Shown here: piece by piece, positions 56,466 to 64,000 of the stretch
Layout of the letters: every line of letters starts with the position of its first letter
Position numbering within the stretch: the first letter of the stretch is position 1
Assembly (NCBI RefSeq): GCF_038023995.1
Contig: NZ_CP150660.1
Coordinates: 3,284,501 to 3,348,500 of the forward strand
Direction of reading: 5' to 3'
DNA from: Polaribacter atrinae
Lineage (GTDB): Bacteria > Bacteroidota > Bacteroidia > Flavobacteriales > Flavobacteriaceae
Length of the DNA stretch: 64,000 nt
Made by a program: the position numbers and the translations under genes
The notes under the pieces: generated by a model
Told to the model about the DNA's origin: nothing
The model's input: the letters and a program-made list of their open reading frames with translations, nothing else
The model's database searches: none

Positions 56466-59400
56466 TATTTTTTATTTTTTTTAATTGTCATCTCCTCTTT
56501 AATTGGAGTTACAGAGTTATTAGTTTTGGCTTCGTTTTCTTTAATTATTTTTAGCTCTTCTTTTGCTTCTTCAACAATGTCTTTAAATTGTGTAAAGTTT
56601 TTAATGATGTTTTCTAAAACAAAAGTAGCTTGATATACATCTTTTAAACCATAATAGTTTTTACCCATTATAATATAACTTTTTACAGCCCAATATTTAT
56701 AAGAAGAGTAATTTGCTATTAAATCTTGAACCGTTTTATTTGAATCTAGGTATTCTTTTTGTTGATTTTTAAAGAAAGCATTATAATACAATGCTTCTGC
56801 TTTTAATTCACCAGAAGCCTTCGTTTCTAGTTCTGTATAATATTCTTCTGCAGTGTAAAAATCTTCATTTTTTAAGGAAGCTCGTGCAATAATTATTTTA
56901 GCATCGTTTTCTAGTTGGCTATTTAATTTATCTTTTGCAAGAATTTTTTTAGCGTATTCTATTGCTTGATTATATGATGATGTCTCAAAATAGCCTTTCA
57001 TAAGATTACTCTGAGCAAATAATATGTTTTCTGTACTATAAGCTTCTAACTCTAATCTATCTAAAATTTGTATGGCATTTTCAAATTCATCCCTTTCAAG
57101 AAATATTTGTGCTAATTTGGCAAGAGAATCTTCGCTATATTCATTTTGTCCTTCTTCTAAAACATTTTGATAATAGGCTATAGCCTTGTTAAATTCTTTT
57201 TCTTTAAATAAGATGTCTGCCAAGTAATAATTAGCCTTTAGTTTGTGAATTCCATCAGGAAAAGAAATGGTGTATTTAGAAAGTGCTATTATAATTTCAT
57301 TACCATCTTTAGCTTCAAAATATTTTTTCTCTGCTACAGCAAAGGTCGTATTGTCTAAATCTGAATCTGTAACATTGATAAATTTTAAGCCAGAGATCCA
57401 ATCTACATATTCGTTTAAGTTGCCATTATCAATATAAATATTTCTAGCATTTGCAACTGCTTCAAAAGCATCAGGAGAATTTGGGAATTGACTCGTAGTT
57501 TGTTTAAATTTTTCTAGTGCTTTTTTACTCTCATTTTCACTATAATATAATAAGCCCTGACGCACTAATGCTTTTGGTAGAAAAATACTATTTGGGTGTT
57601 TTTCTATTAACCTATTGTAAGCAAGATGTGCTTTGTTATTATCCTTTATTAAGGTGTATGTATTTGCTAGTTGAAATAAAGCATCATCTTTTAAGTTAGA
57701 AATTTGGTATTTATTTACAACATTGGTAAGCGCATTAATTTTAGCTTGGTTATTTTCTATAAAACCATAACTCATCCCTATTTGGTATTGTGCATAATCT
57801 GCTTCTGCACCATAGGTATTAACAACGGCAGCATAAGCGTCAATTGCTTTTCTGTAATTTCTAAGCGCAAAGTAACTATCACCCAAACGAATAAATGCAT
57901 CGTCTTTAATGTCTTTTTCTATAGTACCATCTTGTAAGAAATTTTCGAAAGAAACGGCAGCACTAGCATATTCTTTTAATGTAAAATTACTGTACCCTAT
58001 ATTGTAGTCAAGTAGTTTAAAATCTTCACTATTTGATTTTAACTCCCTTTTTAAAGCAGTAAATTTAGATAGTGCTTCTTTTGGGCTCTCTAATTGATAT
58101 AAAGTTTCTGCTTCCCAATATTTAGCTTTTTCACTTATAGATATGTCTGTAGCTTTTTTACCTGCAACAAACAAAGGCAATGCTTCTTCTAATTTTTGAT
58201 CATTAAATAACTGAATACCTCTGTACAGAGAAACTTCAGAAATTAAAGAATTATTTTTCTCAGTTTTCTTTTTATTTAGAAACTCTAAAGCACCTTTAAA
58301 ATCTTGCTGATGTAAGAAAGAAGAAACTACTAAATCATTAATTTCTTCATAAGCTACAGATTTTGGGTATTCTTTTAAGTACTCTTGTAAAACTTCTGCA
58401 ACACTTTTAAAAGGATTTCCTGCTTCGTAACTTAATTTAGCATAATTTAAAGCAGCATCTTCTTTAATTTTTCTATCAAAATCCATTTCAGAAGCCGTTT
58501 TAAAAGCATTTAAAGCCTCTGTTTTTTTATCTAAATTAAGGTAACACTCACCTAAATGATAATATGCATTTTGAGAAACAAAGTTTTTCTCGTCAATAAT
58601 TTTATTAAAATTACTAATTGCGTTTTCAAAATCGTTTTGCTTGTAATAGGCATATCCTAATTGATAAAAATCGGTGTTGTTCCATTTTCCTTTTTTACCA
58701 GTATATGCTTTTAAATACGGAATTGCTTCACTATATTTTTCTAAATTGAAATAACTCTCACCAATTATTTTAGAAATCTCAGACCTGTCTTTTCTCTTAA
58801 AAGTGTTAATCAATTGTTTACCAACCGTAATACAACGTTCAAATTTACCTGCCTGAAAACTAATATCTAATAAATAGTAAGAAATTTCTACACGATAGGT
58901 TTCATTGTCTGCAATTTCTTTAAAGGTAGATTCTGCAATGCCATAATCTTCTAATTTATAAGCAATGTAGCCGTAATAATATCTAGAATCGTTCCCGTAT
59001 TTGGCATCATTAATTAAAGGAAGAAATTTTTCTTTAGCCAATGGCAAATTGTTGGTAACCACATAAGAGTAGCCCATTTTAAAATTGAGTTCTTTTTTAT
59101 CTTCTGTAGAAAGGTAACTGGCATCTACTTTTTTGAACCATTTAAGTGCATAAGCCGCTTTTTTATTGGCAAAGTAATAATTTGCAACCGTAAATATGGC
59201 TGTATTTTTTTTACTACTATTAGGGTTCTCTTCAATAAAAGCAAGTACTTTTTTGTCTGCTTCTGGCTGCTTTAATCGTACAGCACACATAGCATCATAA
59301 TAAGCAGCATCTGCTTTTAAATTAGAGGCTGTAGTAGCCGTTTTATGTATTGCTATAAAACTTGTTTGTGCGGCAGCATAGGCTTTTTCGTTAAATAATT

Positions 59401-59524
59401 TTATAGCATTATTGTATTTTGTAAAAAGATTTGTTTCTACAATTGTTTGCTGACTATAACCTGCAAAAACAATTAATAATAAGAAACATGTAATAAAACG
59501 TTTTTTTATAAAAATTAATTTCAT
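56465..59524 (-). CDS. Large periplasmic TPR protein
   Basis: A 1019-residue exported protein (signal peptide about 1-25, ending in FAGYSQ) made almost wholly of TPR-like helix pairs. Repeats include YYFANKKAAYALKWFKKVD, YYKQNDFENAISNFNKIIDE, YYHLGECYLNLDKKTEALNAFKTA and YYLADILFKEKEFNKAIAYYQNVLEE. It ends in a charged Lys-rich tail. It probably scaffolds an envelope complex with the outer-membrane barrel encoded by the next gene, which overlaps by one base. A TATTTTTG box (minus strand, 59620-59613) could be its promoter -7 element. Confidence 0.88.
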   Translation of the reverse strand: MKLIFIKKRFITCFLLLIVFAGYSQQTIVETNLFTKYNNAIKLFNEKAYAAAQTSFIAIHKTATTASNLKADAAYYDAMCAVRLKQPEADKKVLAFIEENPNSSKKNTAIFTVANYYFANKKAAYALKWFKKVDASYLSTEDKKELNFKMGYSYVVTNNLPLAKEKFLPLINDAKYGNDSRYYYGYIAYKLEDYGIAESTFKEIADNETYRVEISYYLLDISFQAGKFERCITVGKQLINTFKRKDRSEISKIIGESYFNLEKYSEAIPYLKAYTGKKGKWNNTDFYQLGYAYYKQNDFENAISNFNKIIDEKNFVSQNAYYHLGECYLNLDKKTEALNAFKTASEMDFDRKIKEDAALNYAKLSYEAGNPFKSVAEVLQEYLKEYPKSVAYEEINDLVVSSFLHQQDFKGALEFLNKKKTEKNNSLISEVSLYRGIQLFNDQKLEEALPLFVAGKKATDISISEKAKYWEAETLYQLESPKEALSKFTALKRELKSNSEDFKLLDYNIGYSNFTLKEYASAAVSFENFLQDGTIEKDIKDDAFIRLGDSYFALRNYRKAIDAYAAVVNTYGAEADYAQYQIGMSYGFIENNQAKINALTNVVNKYQISNLKDDALFQLANTYTLIKDNNKAHLAYNRLIEKHPNSIFLPKALVRQGLLYYSENESKKALEKFKQTTSQFPNSPDAFEAVANARNIYIDNGNLNEYVDWISGLKFINVTDSDLDNTTFAVAEKKYFEAKDGNEIIIALSKYTISFPDGIHKLKANYYLADILFKEKEFNKAIAYYQNVLEEGQNEYSEDSLAKLAQIFLERDEFENAIQILDRLELEAYSTENILFAQSNLMKGYFETSSYNQAIEYAKKILAKDKLNSQLENDAKIIIARASLKNEDFYTAEEYYTELETKASGELKAEALYYNAFFKNQQKEYLDSNKTVQDLIANYSSYKYWAVKSYIIMGKNYYGLKDVYQATFVLENIIKNFTQFKDIVEEAKEELKIIKENEAKTNNSVTPIKEEMTIKKNKK

Positions 59525-59662
59525 ATAATTATTTTTGATACCTAGAATGAATAACGAACTTATTTTAATTTTGTTTGATGTTAGAAGAAAAAATACGAAA
59601 AATATTTTAGTTCAAAAATAAGAATTGTTTATAATTCATAGTATAAAATCGTTCAAAACTTT

Positions 59663-59670
59663 TAAGTTTG
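59663..59670 (+). promoter_or_regulatory. Possible -7 box of the ftsE operon
   Basis: TAAGTTTG matches TANNTTTG, 16 bases upstream of the ATG. No -33 TTG is found at the expected spacing. Confidence 0.4.
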
Positions 59671-59686
59671 TAAAAACAAGTTTTTT

Positions 59687-60373
59687 ATGGAAAAACCAGT
59701 CTTATTTTTAGAAAACGCAGAGATTTATCAAAGAGAAAATTTGGTATTGTCTAACGTAAATTTATCAATACAAAAAGGAGAGTTTTATTATTTAATTGGT
59801 AAAACAGGAAGTGGTAAGAGTAGTTTGATGAAAACCCTATACGGAGATTTAAAATTACAAAAAGGTGCAGGTAGTATTGTAGATTTTGATTTAAAAAAAA
59901 TAAAAGAAAAAGAAATTCCTTTTTTAAGACGAAAAATAGGAATTGTTTTTCAAGACTTTAAATTGTTAAGTGATAGAACTATTTTTGGAAATTTAGAGTT
60001 TGTCTTAAAAGCTACTGGTTGGAAAGATAAGAGTAAGATTAAAGATAAAATTAACGAGGTTTTAGACAAAGTAGGTATGAAAACTCAAGCTTATAAAAAA
60101 ACATATGAGCTTTCTGGAGGAGAACAACAAAGAATAGCTATTGCAAGAGCGTTGTTAAATGATCCTGAATTAATTTTGGCAGATGAGCCAACGGGTAATT
60201 TAGACCCAAAAACTTCTTTAGAAGTGATGGAACTTTTAAACGAAATTCATAAAAGTGGAAAAACCATTTTAATGGCAACACACGATTATCAATTAATTGT
60301 AAAGTTCAAACAAAAAACATTAAAGTGTGAAGGCGGGGAGTTGTTTGAAGTTGCCCAAAAAGCAACTGTATAA
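59687..60373 (+). CDS. ftsE: FtsE-type cell-division ATPase
   Basis: A 228-residue ABC ATPase with Walker A GKTGSGKSS (38-46), Q-loop FQDFKL, signature LSGGEQQRIAIARALL and Walker B LILADEPTGNLDP, then the switch His in ATHDYQ. The tail YQLIVKFKQKTLKCEGGEL is typical of FtsE. With FtsX (not in this window) it activates peptidoglycan hydrolysis at the septum. Its stop overlaps the start of the next gene (TAATG), which is unusual company for ftsE: a glycosyltransferase and a 2OG-Fe(II) oxygenase. Confidence 0.9.
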   Translation: MEKPVLFLENAEIYQRENLVLSNVNLSIQKGEFYYLIGKTGSGKSSLMKTLYGDLKLQKGAGSIVDFDLKKIKEKEIPFLRRKIGIVFQDFKLLSDRTIFGNLEFVLKATGWKDKSKIKDKINEVLDKVGMKTQAYKKTYELSGGEQQRIAIARALLNDPELILADEPTGNLDPKTSLEVMELLNEIHKSGKTILMATHDYQLIVKFKQKTLKCEGGELFEVAQKATV

Positions 60374-61251
60374 TGCTATCTGTACTGATACCAACATATA
60401 ATTACAATGCTTTTTTTTTGGTGCAAGAAATACATCAACAGTTAATTTTAGAAAATATAAAATTCGAAATTATTTGTTTAGATGATGGTTCTAAGTCGCC
60501 ATTAAATGTAAAAAATAAAGAAATAAATAAACTTTCTTTTTCTAGTTTTAAAAGTCTAGAGCATAATATTGGTAGAAGTGCTATTAGAAACTTGTTAGCA
60601 AAAAAAGCAACTTACAATTGGTTGTTATTTTTAGATGCAGATGTTATTCCTGTAAAATCTAATTTTATAAGAAAATATATTAGTTGCTCTGCAAAAGATA
60701 AGACTGTTTTTTGTGGAGGATTATTGTATGAAGATATAAAAGAAAACTTTAAGTTATTACGTTATAAATACGGTAAAAAACATGAAGAGATTTCTGTAGA
60801 AAAACGTATTGCACATCCAGATAAATATTTTTTTACCTCTAATTTTTTAATTCAGAAAGAAACCTTTAATAGTGTGAAATTTGAAGAAAAATTAATACAA
60901 TATGGACGAGAAGATTTGTTGTTTTCTTTAGAGCTGATAAAGAAAGGACATATAATCGAACACATAAATAATGAGGTGTATCATTTAGGTTTAGATAAAA
61001 ATGATTTGTTTGTTGCTAAAACTAAAGAAGCAATGGAAAACCTTATTTTTATTGATAAACAAAATCTAATCGACACCGAAGAAATGCCTTTAGTAAGTTT
61101 GGTTAGAAGAATAGCAGCTGTAAGAATGACAAGAATAGTTGGAATGTTTCATCTCTTTTTTGAAAAATTAGCCATTAAACAATCTTCTGTTTTTTTCTTA
61201 AATTGTATGAAGGTAAGTTATATGTGTCATTTAAAATTAAAGCATGAATAG
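60373..61251 (+). CDS. Family 2 glycosyltransferase
   Basis: A 292-residue GT-A fold enzyme. The start MLSVLIPTYNYNAFFLVQEI and CLDDGSKSP bind the sugar nucleotide. NIGRSAIRNLLAKKATYNWLLFLDADVIP contains the DxD-type metal motif (about 88-92), and later YGREDLLFSLELIKKG fits the acceptor-side catalytic acids. There is no transmembrane helix. It overlaps ftsE by 1 base and the following oxygenase gene by 8 bases, so the three form a coupled operon. The acceptor is unknown; cell-surface glycan is likely. Confidence 0.9.
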   Translation: MLSVLIPTYNYNAFFLVQEIHQQLILENIKFEIICLDDGSKSPLNVKNKEINKLSFSSFKSLEHNIGRSAIRNLLAKKATYNWLLFLDADVIPVKSNFIRKYISCSAKDKTVFCGGLLYEDIKENFKLLRYKYGKKHEEISVEKRIAHPDKYFFTSNFLIQKETFNSVKFEEKLIQYGREDLLFSLELIKKGHIIEHINNEVYHLGLDKNDLFVAKTKEAMENLIFIDKQNLIDTEEMPLVSLVRRIAAVRMTRIVGMFHLFFEKLAIKQSSVFFLNCMKVSYMCHLKLKHE

Positions 61252-62056
61252 AAATGAAATAGCTCATTTAATTTGTACTAAATTAATAGCTAATAAAGAG
61301 GTTTTAAAAGCACAGTTTTTAAAATCTAAAGAAACTATTGGTTATTTTTTTATTGATGATTTATTACCTGAAGAATTAGCGTTAGAAATTCACAATAAAT
61401 TTCCTACTACAAAGCAAGCTGTTCGAAAAAAGAATTTAAGAGAATTTAAATTTACAGCGTACCAAATGGATGATTATAATACACTTTTAGAAGAAGTTAT
61501 TTATGCATTTCAAAATAAAGAAGTAGTTGCACTGGTTTCTGAAATTTGCGAATTAGAAGAGATTTTTGAGGATGAGCATTTGTATGCTGGAGGATTATCT
61601 TTAATGGAAAAAGATAATTTTTTAAATCCGCATTTAGATAATTCTCATGATAAGGATAGAAATAGATGGCGAGTTTTAAATCTTTTGTATTACGTAACAC
61701 CTAATTGGAATACAGAAAATGGCGGTCACTTAGAAATTTGGCCACAAGGATTAAAAAAGACACAAACCACTTTAGAAAGTAAATTTAATAGGTTGGTTGT
61801 TATGACAACTCACCAAAATTCTTGGCATTCTGTAAGTAAAGTTTTAAAGGATGATACAAGGTGCTGTGTGTCTAATTATTATTTTTCTGATACACCAATT
61901 TTAGTTTCAGATACCTTTCATATAACAACATTTAGAGGTAGATCTTCAGAAAAAGTGAAAGATGTTTTTTTGAGAATAGATAACAGTATGCGTTCTAGTT
62001 TGCGTAAACTGTTTAAAAAAGGTATTAGAGAAAATCCTCATCAATATAAAAAATAG
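61244..62056 (+). CDS. 2OG-Fe(II) dioxygenase
   Basis: A 270-residue protein with the metal triad His130-x-Asp132 (NPHLDNSHD) and distal His195 (QNSWHSVSKV). Arg206 follows 11 residues later and probably holds 2-oxoglutarate. The strand LNLLYYVTPNWNTENGGHLEIW is characteristic of prolyl-4-hydroxylase-like dioxygenases. The substrate is unknown. Coupled translation with a glycosyltransferase suggests modification of a glycan or a glycosylated protein. Confidence 0.9.
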   Translation: MNRNEIAHLICTKLIANKEVLKAQFLKSKETIGYFFIDDLLPEELALEIHNKFPTTKQAVRKKNLREFKFTAYQMDDYNTLLEEVIYAFQNKEVVALVSEICELEEIFEDEHLYAGGLSLMEKDNFLNPHLDNSHDKDRNRWRVLNLLYYVTPNWNTENGGHLEIWPQGLKKTQTTLESKFNRLVVMTTHQNSWHSVSKVLKDDTRCCVSNYYFSDTPILVSDTFHITTFRGRSSEKVKDVFLRIDNSMRSSLRKLFKKGIRENPHQYKK

Positions 62057-63142
62057 TTATTTTAAATTATTGAAAATAGCAAGCAATTTTCTCTCTTGCT
62101 TTTCCCAAACTAATTCTTGTTTGGCTTTTTTTAGTGCTGTAGAAAAATCTTTCTCTAGTATAGATTTAATTTGCGTAGCAAGTTTTTTAGGGCTTCTATT
62201 TGTAACTACTTCTCCTACTTTATAGTCTATTGCAATTTGTTTCATTTCAGGTAAATCAGAAACTAAAATAGGTACTTCTGCTTGGATGTAATCAAATATT
62301 TTATTGGGTAAGGCAAATCTATAGTTTAAACCTAAATCTTCTTCTACACTAATACCTAAATTAGCCAAAGGAGTTAATTTGTGTAGTTGCTTCGGAGAAA
62401 TCTTCCCTAAGAAATGAATTTTATGCGTTAAGTTATTATTCTTTACTTGCTGTTTTAAGTTATTAAATAGGTCACCATCACCAATAATTACTAAAAGTGT
62501 ATTTTCTAAAAAAGGCATGGTATCTATCATTAATTCTAAGCCTCTTCCTAAATTTACAGCACCTTGATATAAAATAATTTTTTGATCTTTAGAGTGAAAA
62601 GGAAATTTACCCAACTGAATTTCTTTTTCTTTAGGTAAATTGATAATTGTTTTAAAGTCGGTTTTGTATTTATTGTGATAAAATGCAGCAATACTATTAC
62701 AAACCGTGTATGTGTTTTTTAGTTTTGGAAGTATCCAAGCTTCTAAATTAGACCAACATTTTTTAACAAAAGGTTTGTGTACTAATTCAGGAATTTCTGG
62801 AAATAACTCATGACTGTCATAAACTATTTTTTTGCCCTGTAAAATGCTAACTAAATAATTGGGTAATAAGGTGTCTAAATCATTAGACAGCAATATGTCT
62901 TTTTTAGAAAAAAGCAAAATAAAAAATAAACGAAAATTATACTCAGCATAAAATAAGAACCCCTTGTTAAAAACTAATCGGATTCTTTTTGTGGAATATT
63001 TTCTATTTAAAGGTTGGCTATTCTTTAGTTTTCTACCTATTAAAATAATTTTAAAACCATTTTGATGTAACGTACCGCAAACCTTATCAACACGTTGGTC
63101 TGTTGATAAGTCATTTGTGACAGAAACGATTATTTTTTTCAA
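62057..63142 (-). CDS. Family 4 glycosyltransferase
   Basis: A 361-residue GT-B enzyme. The N-terminal domain has SVTNDLSTDQRVDKVCGTLHQNGFKI and KIVYDSHELFPEIPEL. The C-terminal donor domain starts near residue 185 (ILYQGAVNLGRGLELMIDTM) and has VIIGDGDL, HFLGKISPKQLHKL and the EDLGLNYRFALPNKIFDYIQAEVPILVSDLPEM acceptor/nucleotide block with the usual E-x7-E-like arrangement. It is convergent with the oxygenase gene, with no gap between the two stop codons. It is probably part of surface polysaccharide synthesis. Confidence 0.9.
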   Translation of the reverse strand: MKKIIVSVTNDLSTDQRVDKVCGTLHQNGFKIILIGRKLKNSQPLNRKYSTKRIRLVFNKGFLFYAEYNFRLFFILLFSKKDILLSNDLDTLLPNYLVSILQGKKIVYDSHELFPEIPELVHKPFVKKCWSNLEAWILPKLKNTYTVCNSIAAFYHNKYKTDFKTIINLPKEKEIQLGKFPFHSKDQKIILYQGAVNLGRGLELMIDTMPFLENTLLVIIGDGDLFNNLKQQVKNNNLTHKIHFLGKISPKQLHKLTPLANLGISVEEDLGLNYRFALPNKIFDYIQAEVPILVSDLPEMKQIAIDYKVGEVVTNRSPKKLATQIKSILEKDFSTALKKAKQELVWEKQERKLLAIFNNLK

Positions 63143-63330
63143 AATTTATTTACAGTATTTAGCAAAAATATACTTTTAATTTATGAAAGTCATAAAAATG
63201 TGTAACGTTATGCAGATTCTCTTCTTTGTGATACTCTTTTTTGTAAATAAGATGTGGATTTGTTTACTTGATATTCAGAAGCTTACTTATAATTGAACTA
63301 ATAGACTAACTAATTAATTAATCTTCCAAA

Positions 63331-63510
63331 ATGCCTAAATGTCCGTCATGTAAATCTAGTTTTAGAAAAAGACTAACTCGTAGTTTAGTTTTAAAATTAA
63401 TTCCTAATTCTAAACTTTATAGTTGTCGTAATTGTAAAACCAAATTTTTAAAAGTCCCTTATTTTTTTAAAGCTATTGTATTAAAAAGATTAAAACTCGA
63501 AAAGAACTAA
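63331..63510 (+). CDS. Small zinc-ribbon protein
   Basis: A 59-residue basic protein, MPKCPSCKSSFRKR... with two Cys pairs, CPSC (Cys4, Cys7) and CRNC (Cys32, Cys35), separated by a loop of about 24 residues, i.e. a zinc ribbon. It has no signal peptide. A strong terminator follows at once, which supports it as a real gene. The function is unknown; nucleic-acid or protein binding is usual for this fold. Confidence 0.7.
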   Translation: MPKCPSCKSSFRKRLTRSLVLKLIPNSKLYSCRNCKTKFLKVPYFFKAIVLKRLKLEKN

Positions 63511-63527
63511 ATTCTAAAAAAAATAGA

Positions 63528-63556
63528 AAAGCCTTCAAAATTTTGAAGGCTTTTTT
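63528..63556 (+). terminator. Terminator after the zinc-ribbon gene
   Basis: AAAGCCTTCAAAA and TTTTGAAGGCTTTT form a perfect hairpin followed by T residues, 18 bases past the stop. Confidence 0.9.
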
Positions 63557-63758
63557 AATTTTAACTGTAAATATTTAGTTGAAATTCAGATTCTCATCCT
63601 AAAAGGGAATTTGTTTTTTGTCGTATTATCTATATAAGTGCATCTATTTTGTAAATTTATATATTTTTTTAGGATAAAATTAAGGTTTATTTAACATTTT
63701 TATTTTAAACCTTATAGTTTTTTTTGTATCAAAGTTGTTGAAACTAAACCATCACAAA

Positions 63759-64000
63759 TTGAAAACAACACTACTATTATTTTTGTTATTTATTTCTTCT
63801 ACCTTATTTTCTCAGAAATTTACTTTAGAAGGTGTTCTTAAAGATCAAGATTCTATTGTTTTAAATGGAGCAACAGTATATGTACAGAGTGTAAAAGATA
63901 GTGTTCCCATAGCTTATGGTATTACAAATAAAAATGGTGAATATTCTTTACGAGTAAATTCTGGAGAGGATGCTAAAGTGATTTTTAATATAGCATCTTT
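63759..64000 (+). CDS. Carboxypeptidase-regulatory-domain surface protein, 5' part only
   Basis: The frame starts at TTG (63759) with a signal peptide, reading KTTLLLFLLFISSTLFSQ after the start residue. It continues into a carboxypeptidase-regulatory-like fold (FTLEGVLKDQDSIVLNGATVYVQSVKD, then YGITNKNGEYSLRVNSG), and is open to the right edge. Proteins beginning this way in Bacteroidota are usually TonB-dependent receptors or outer-membrane beta-barrel proteins; which one cannot be told here. No in-frame ATG is found near the signal sequence, so TTG initiation is the best choice. Confidence 0.65.
   Translation, partial: MKTTLLLFLLFISSTLFSQKFTLEGVLKDQDSIVLNGATVYVQSVKDSVPIAYGITNKNGEYSLRVNSGEDAKVIFNIAS

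Overview
This is an AT-rich chromosomal segment of a member of the Bacteroidota, most likely a marine Flavobacteriaceae bacterium (Polaribacter- or Tenacibaculum-like; the genus is an inference from gene content and style, not a database match). Supporting signs are SusC/SusD-type genes with an ECF sigma/FecR pair, a fused SecDF, TANNTTTG-type promoter boxes, absence of Shine-Dalgarno sequences, many lipoproteins and carboxypeptidase-regulatory-domain receptors, and a tricorn-like protease.

Layout. 1-900: end of a TonB-C-domain gene and a small lipoprotein with a similar domain. 1224-9977: an ECF sigma / FecR anti-sigma / SusC / SusD / zinc-metallohydrolase lipoprotein / DUF4302 uptake locus. 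The first five genes are all broken (nonsense codon, single-base and short-repeat frameshifts, a large internal deletion), and only the DUF4302 lipoprotein is intact. 10199-24075: mostly minus-strand housekeeping genes (obg, an hpt-adk fusion, secDF, recQ, mdh, gyrB) with small proteins of unknown role, including a 212-codon gene split by an in-frame TAA. 24726-29069: a TonB-dependent receptor and a secreted alpha/beta-hydrolase fused to a glycerophosphodiester phosphodiesterase, plausibly a phospholipid-scavenging pair.

29264-34489 is the most striking part. A promoter and a 15-residue leader peptide with 9 Asn residues precede a terminator that has a competing antiterminator. They control gatC-gatA-(gatB::aspS). 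The last gene is a single 1111-residue fusion of complete GatB to a bacterial-type AspRS that carries the His typical of non-discriminating enzymes. Read together, this is a one-operon tRNA-dependent asparagine synthesis module whose expression should rise when Asn-tRNA(Asn) is short. Immediately downstream (34558-42627) lies the trp operon trpE-G-D-C-F-B-DUF3050-A, itself preceded by a leader peptide with tandem Trp codons and a terminator. Two ribosome-mediated attenuators thus sit in adjacent operons. The trp operon gaps are filled with five copies of a palindromic interspersed repeat, one of which supplies the C-terminus and stop codon of trpF. A DUF3050 protein with many Glu/His/Asp candidate metal ligands is translationally coupled between trpB and trpA.

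42715-53111: tricorn-like S41 protease, tandem FKBP lipoprotein, double CDGSH protein, FUSC-family membrane protein, and an M28 peptidase / DoxX / amidohydrolase operon. 53161-59524: a minus-strand group of LAS-type peptidase, TPR proteins and a TonB-receptor-like barrel. 59687-63510: ftsE overlapping a GT2 glycosyltransferase and a 2OG-Fe(II) oxygenase, an opposing GT4, and a small zinc-ribbon protein. The window ends inside a carboxypeptidase-regulatory-domain surface protein.
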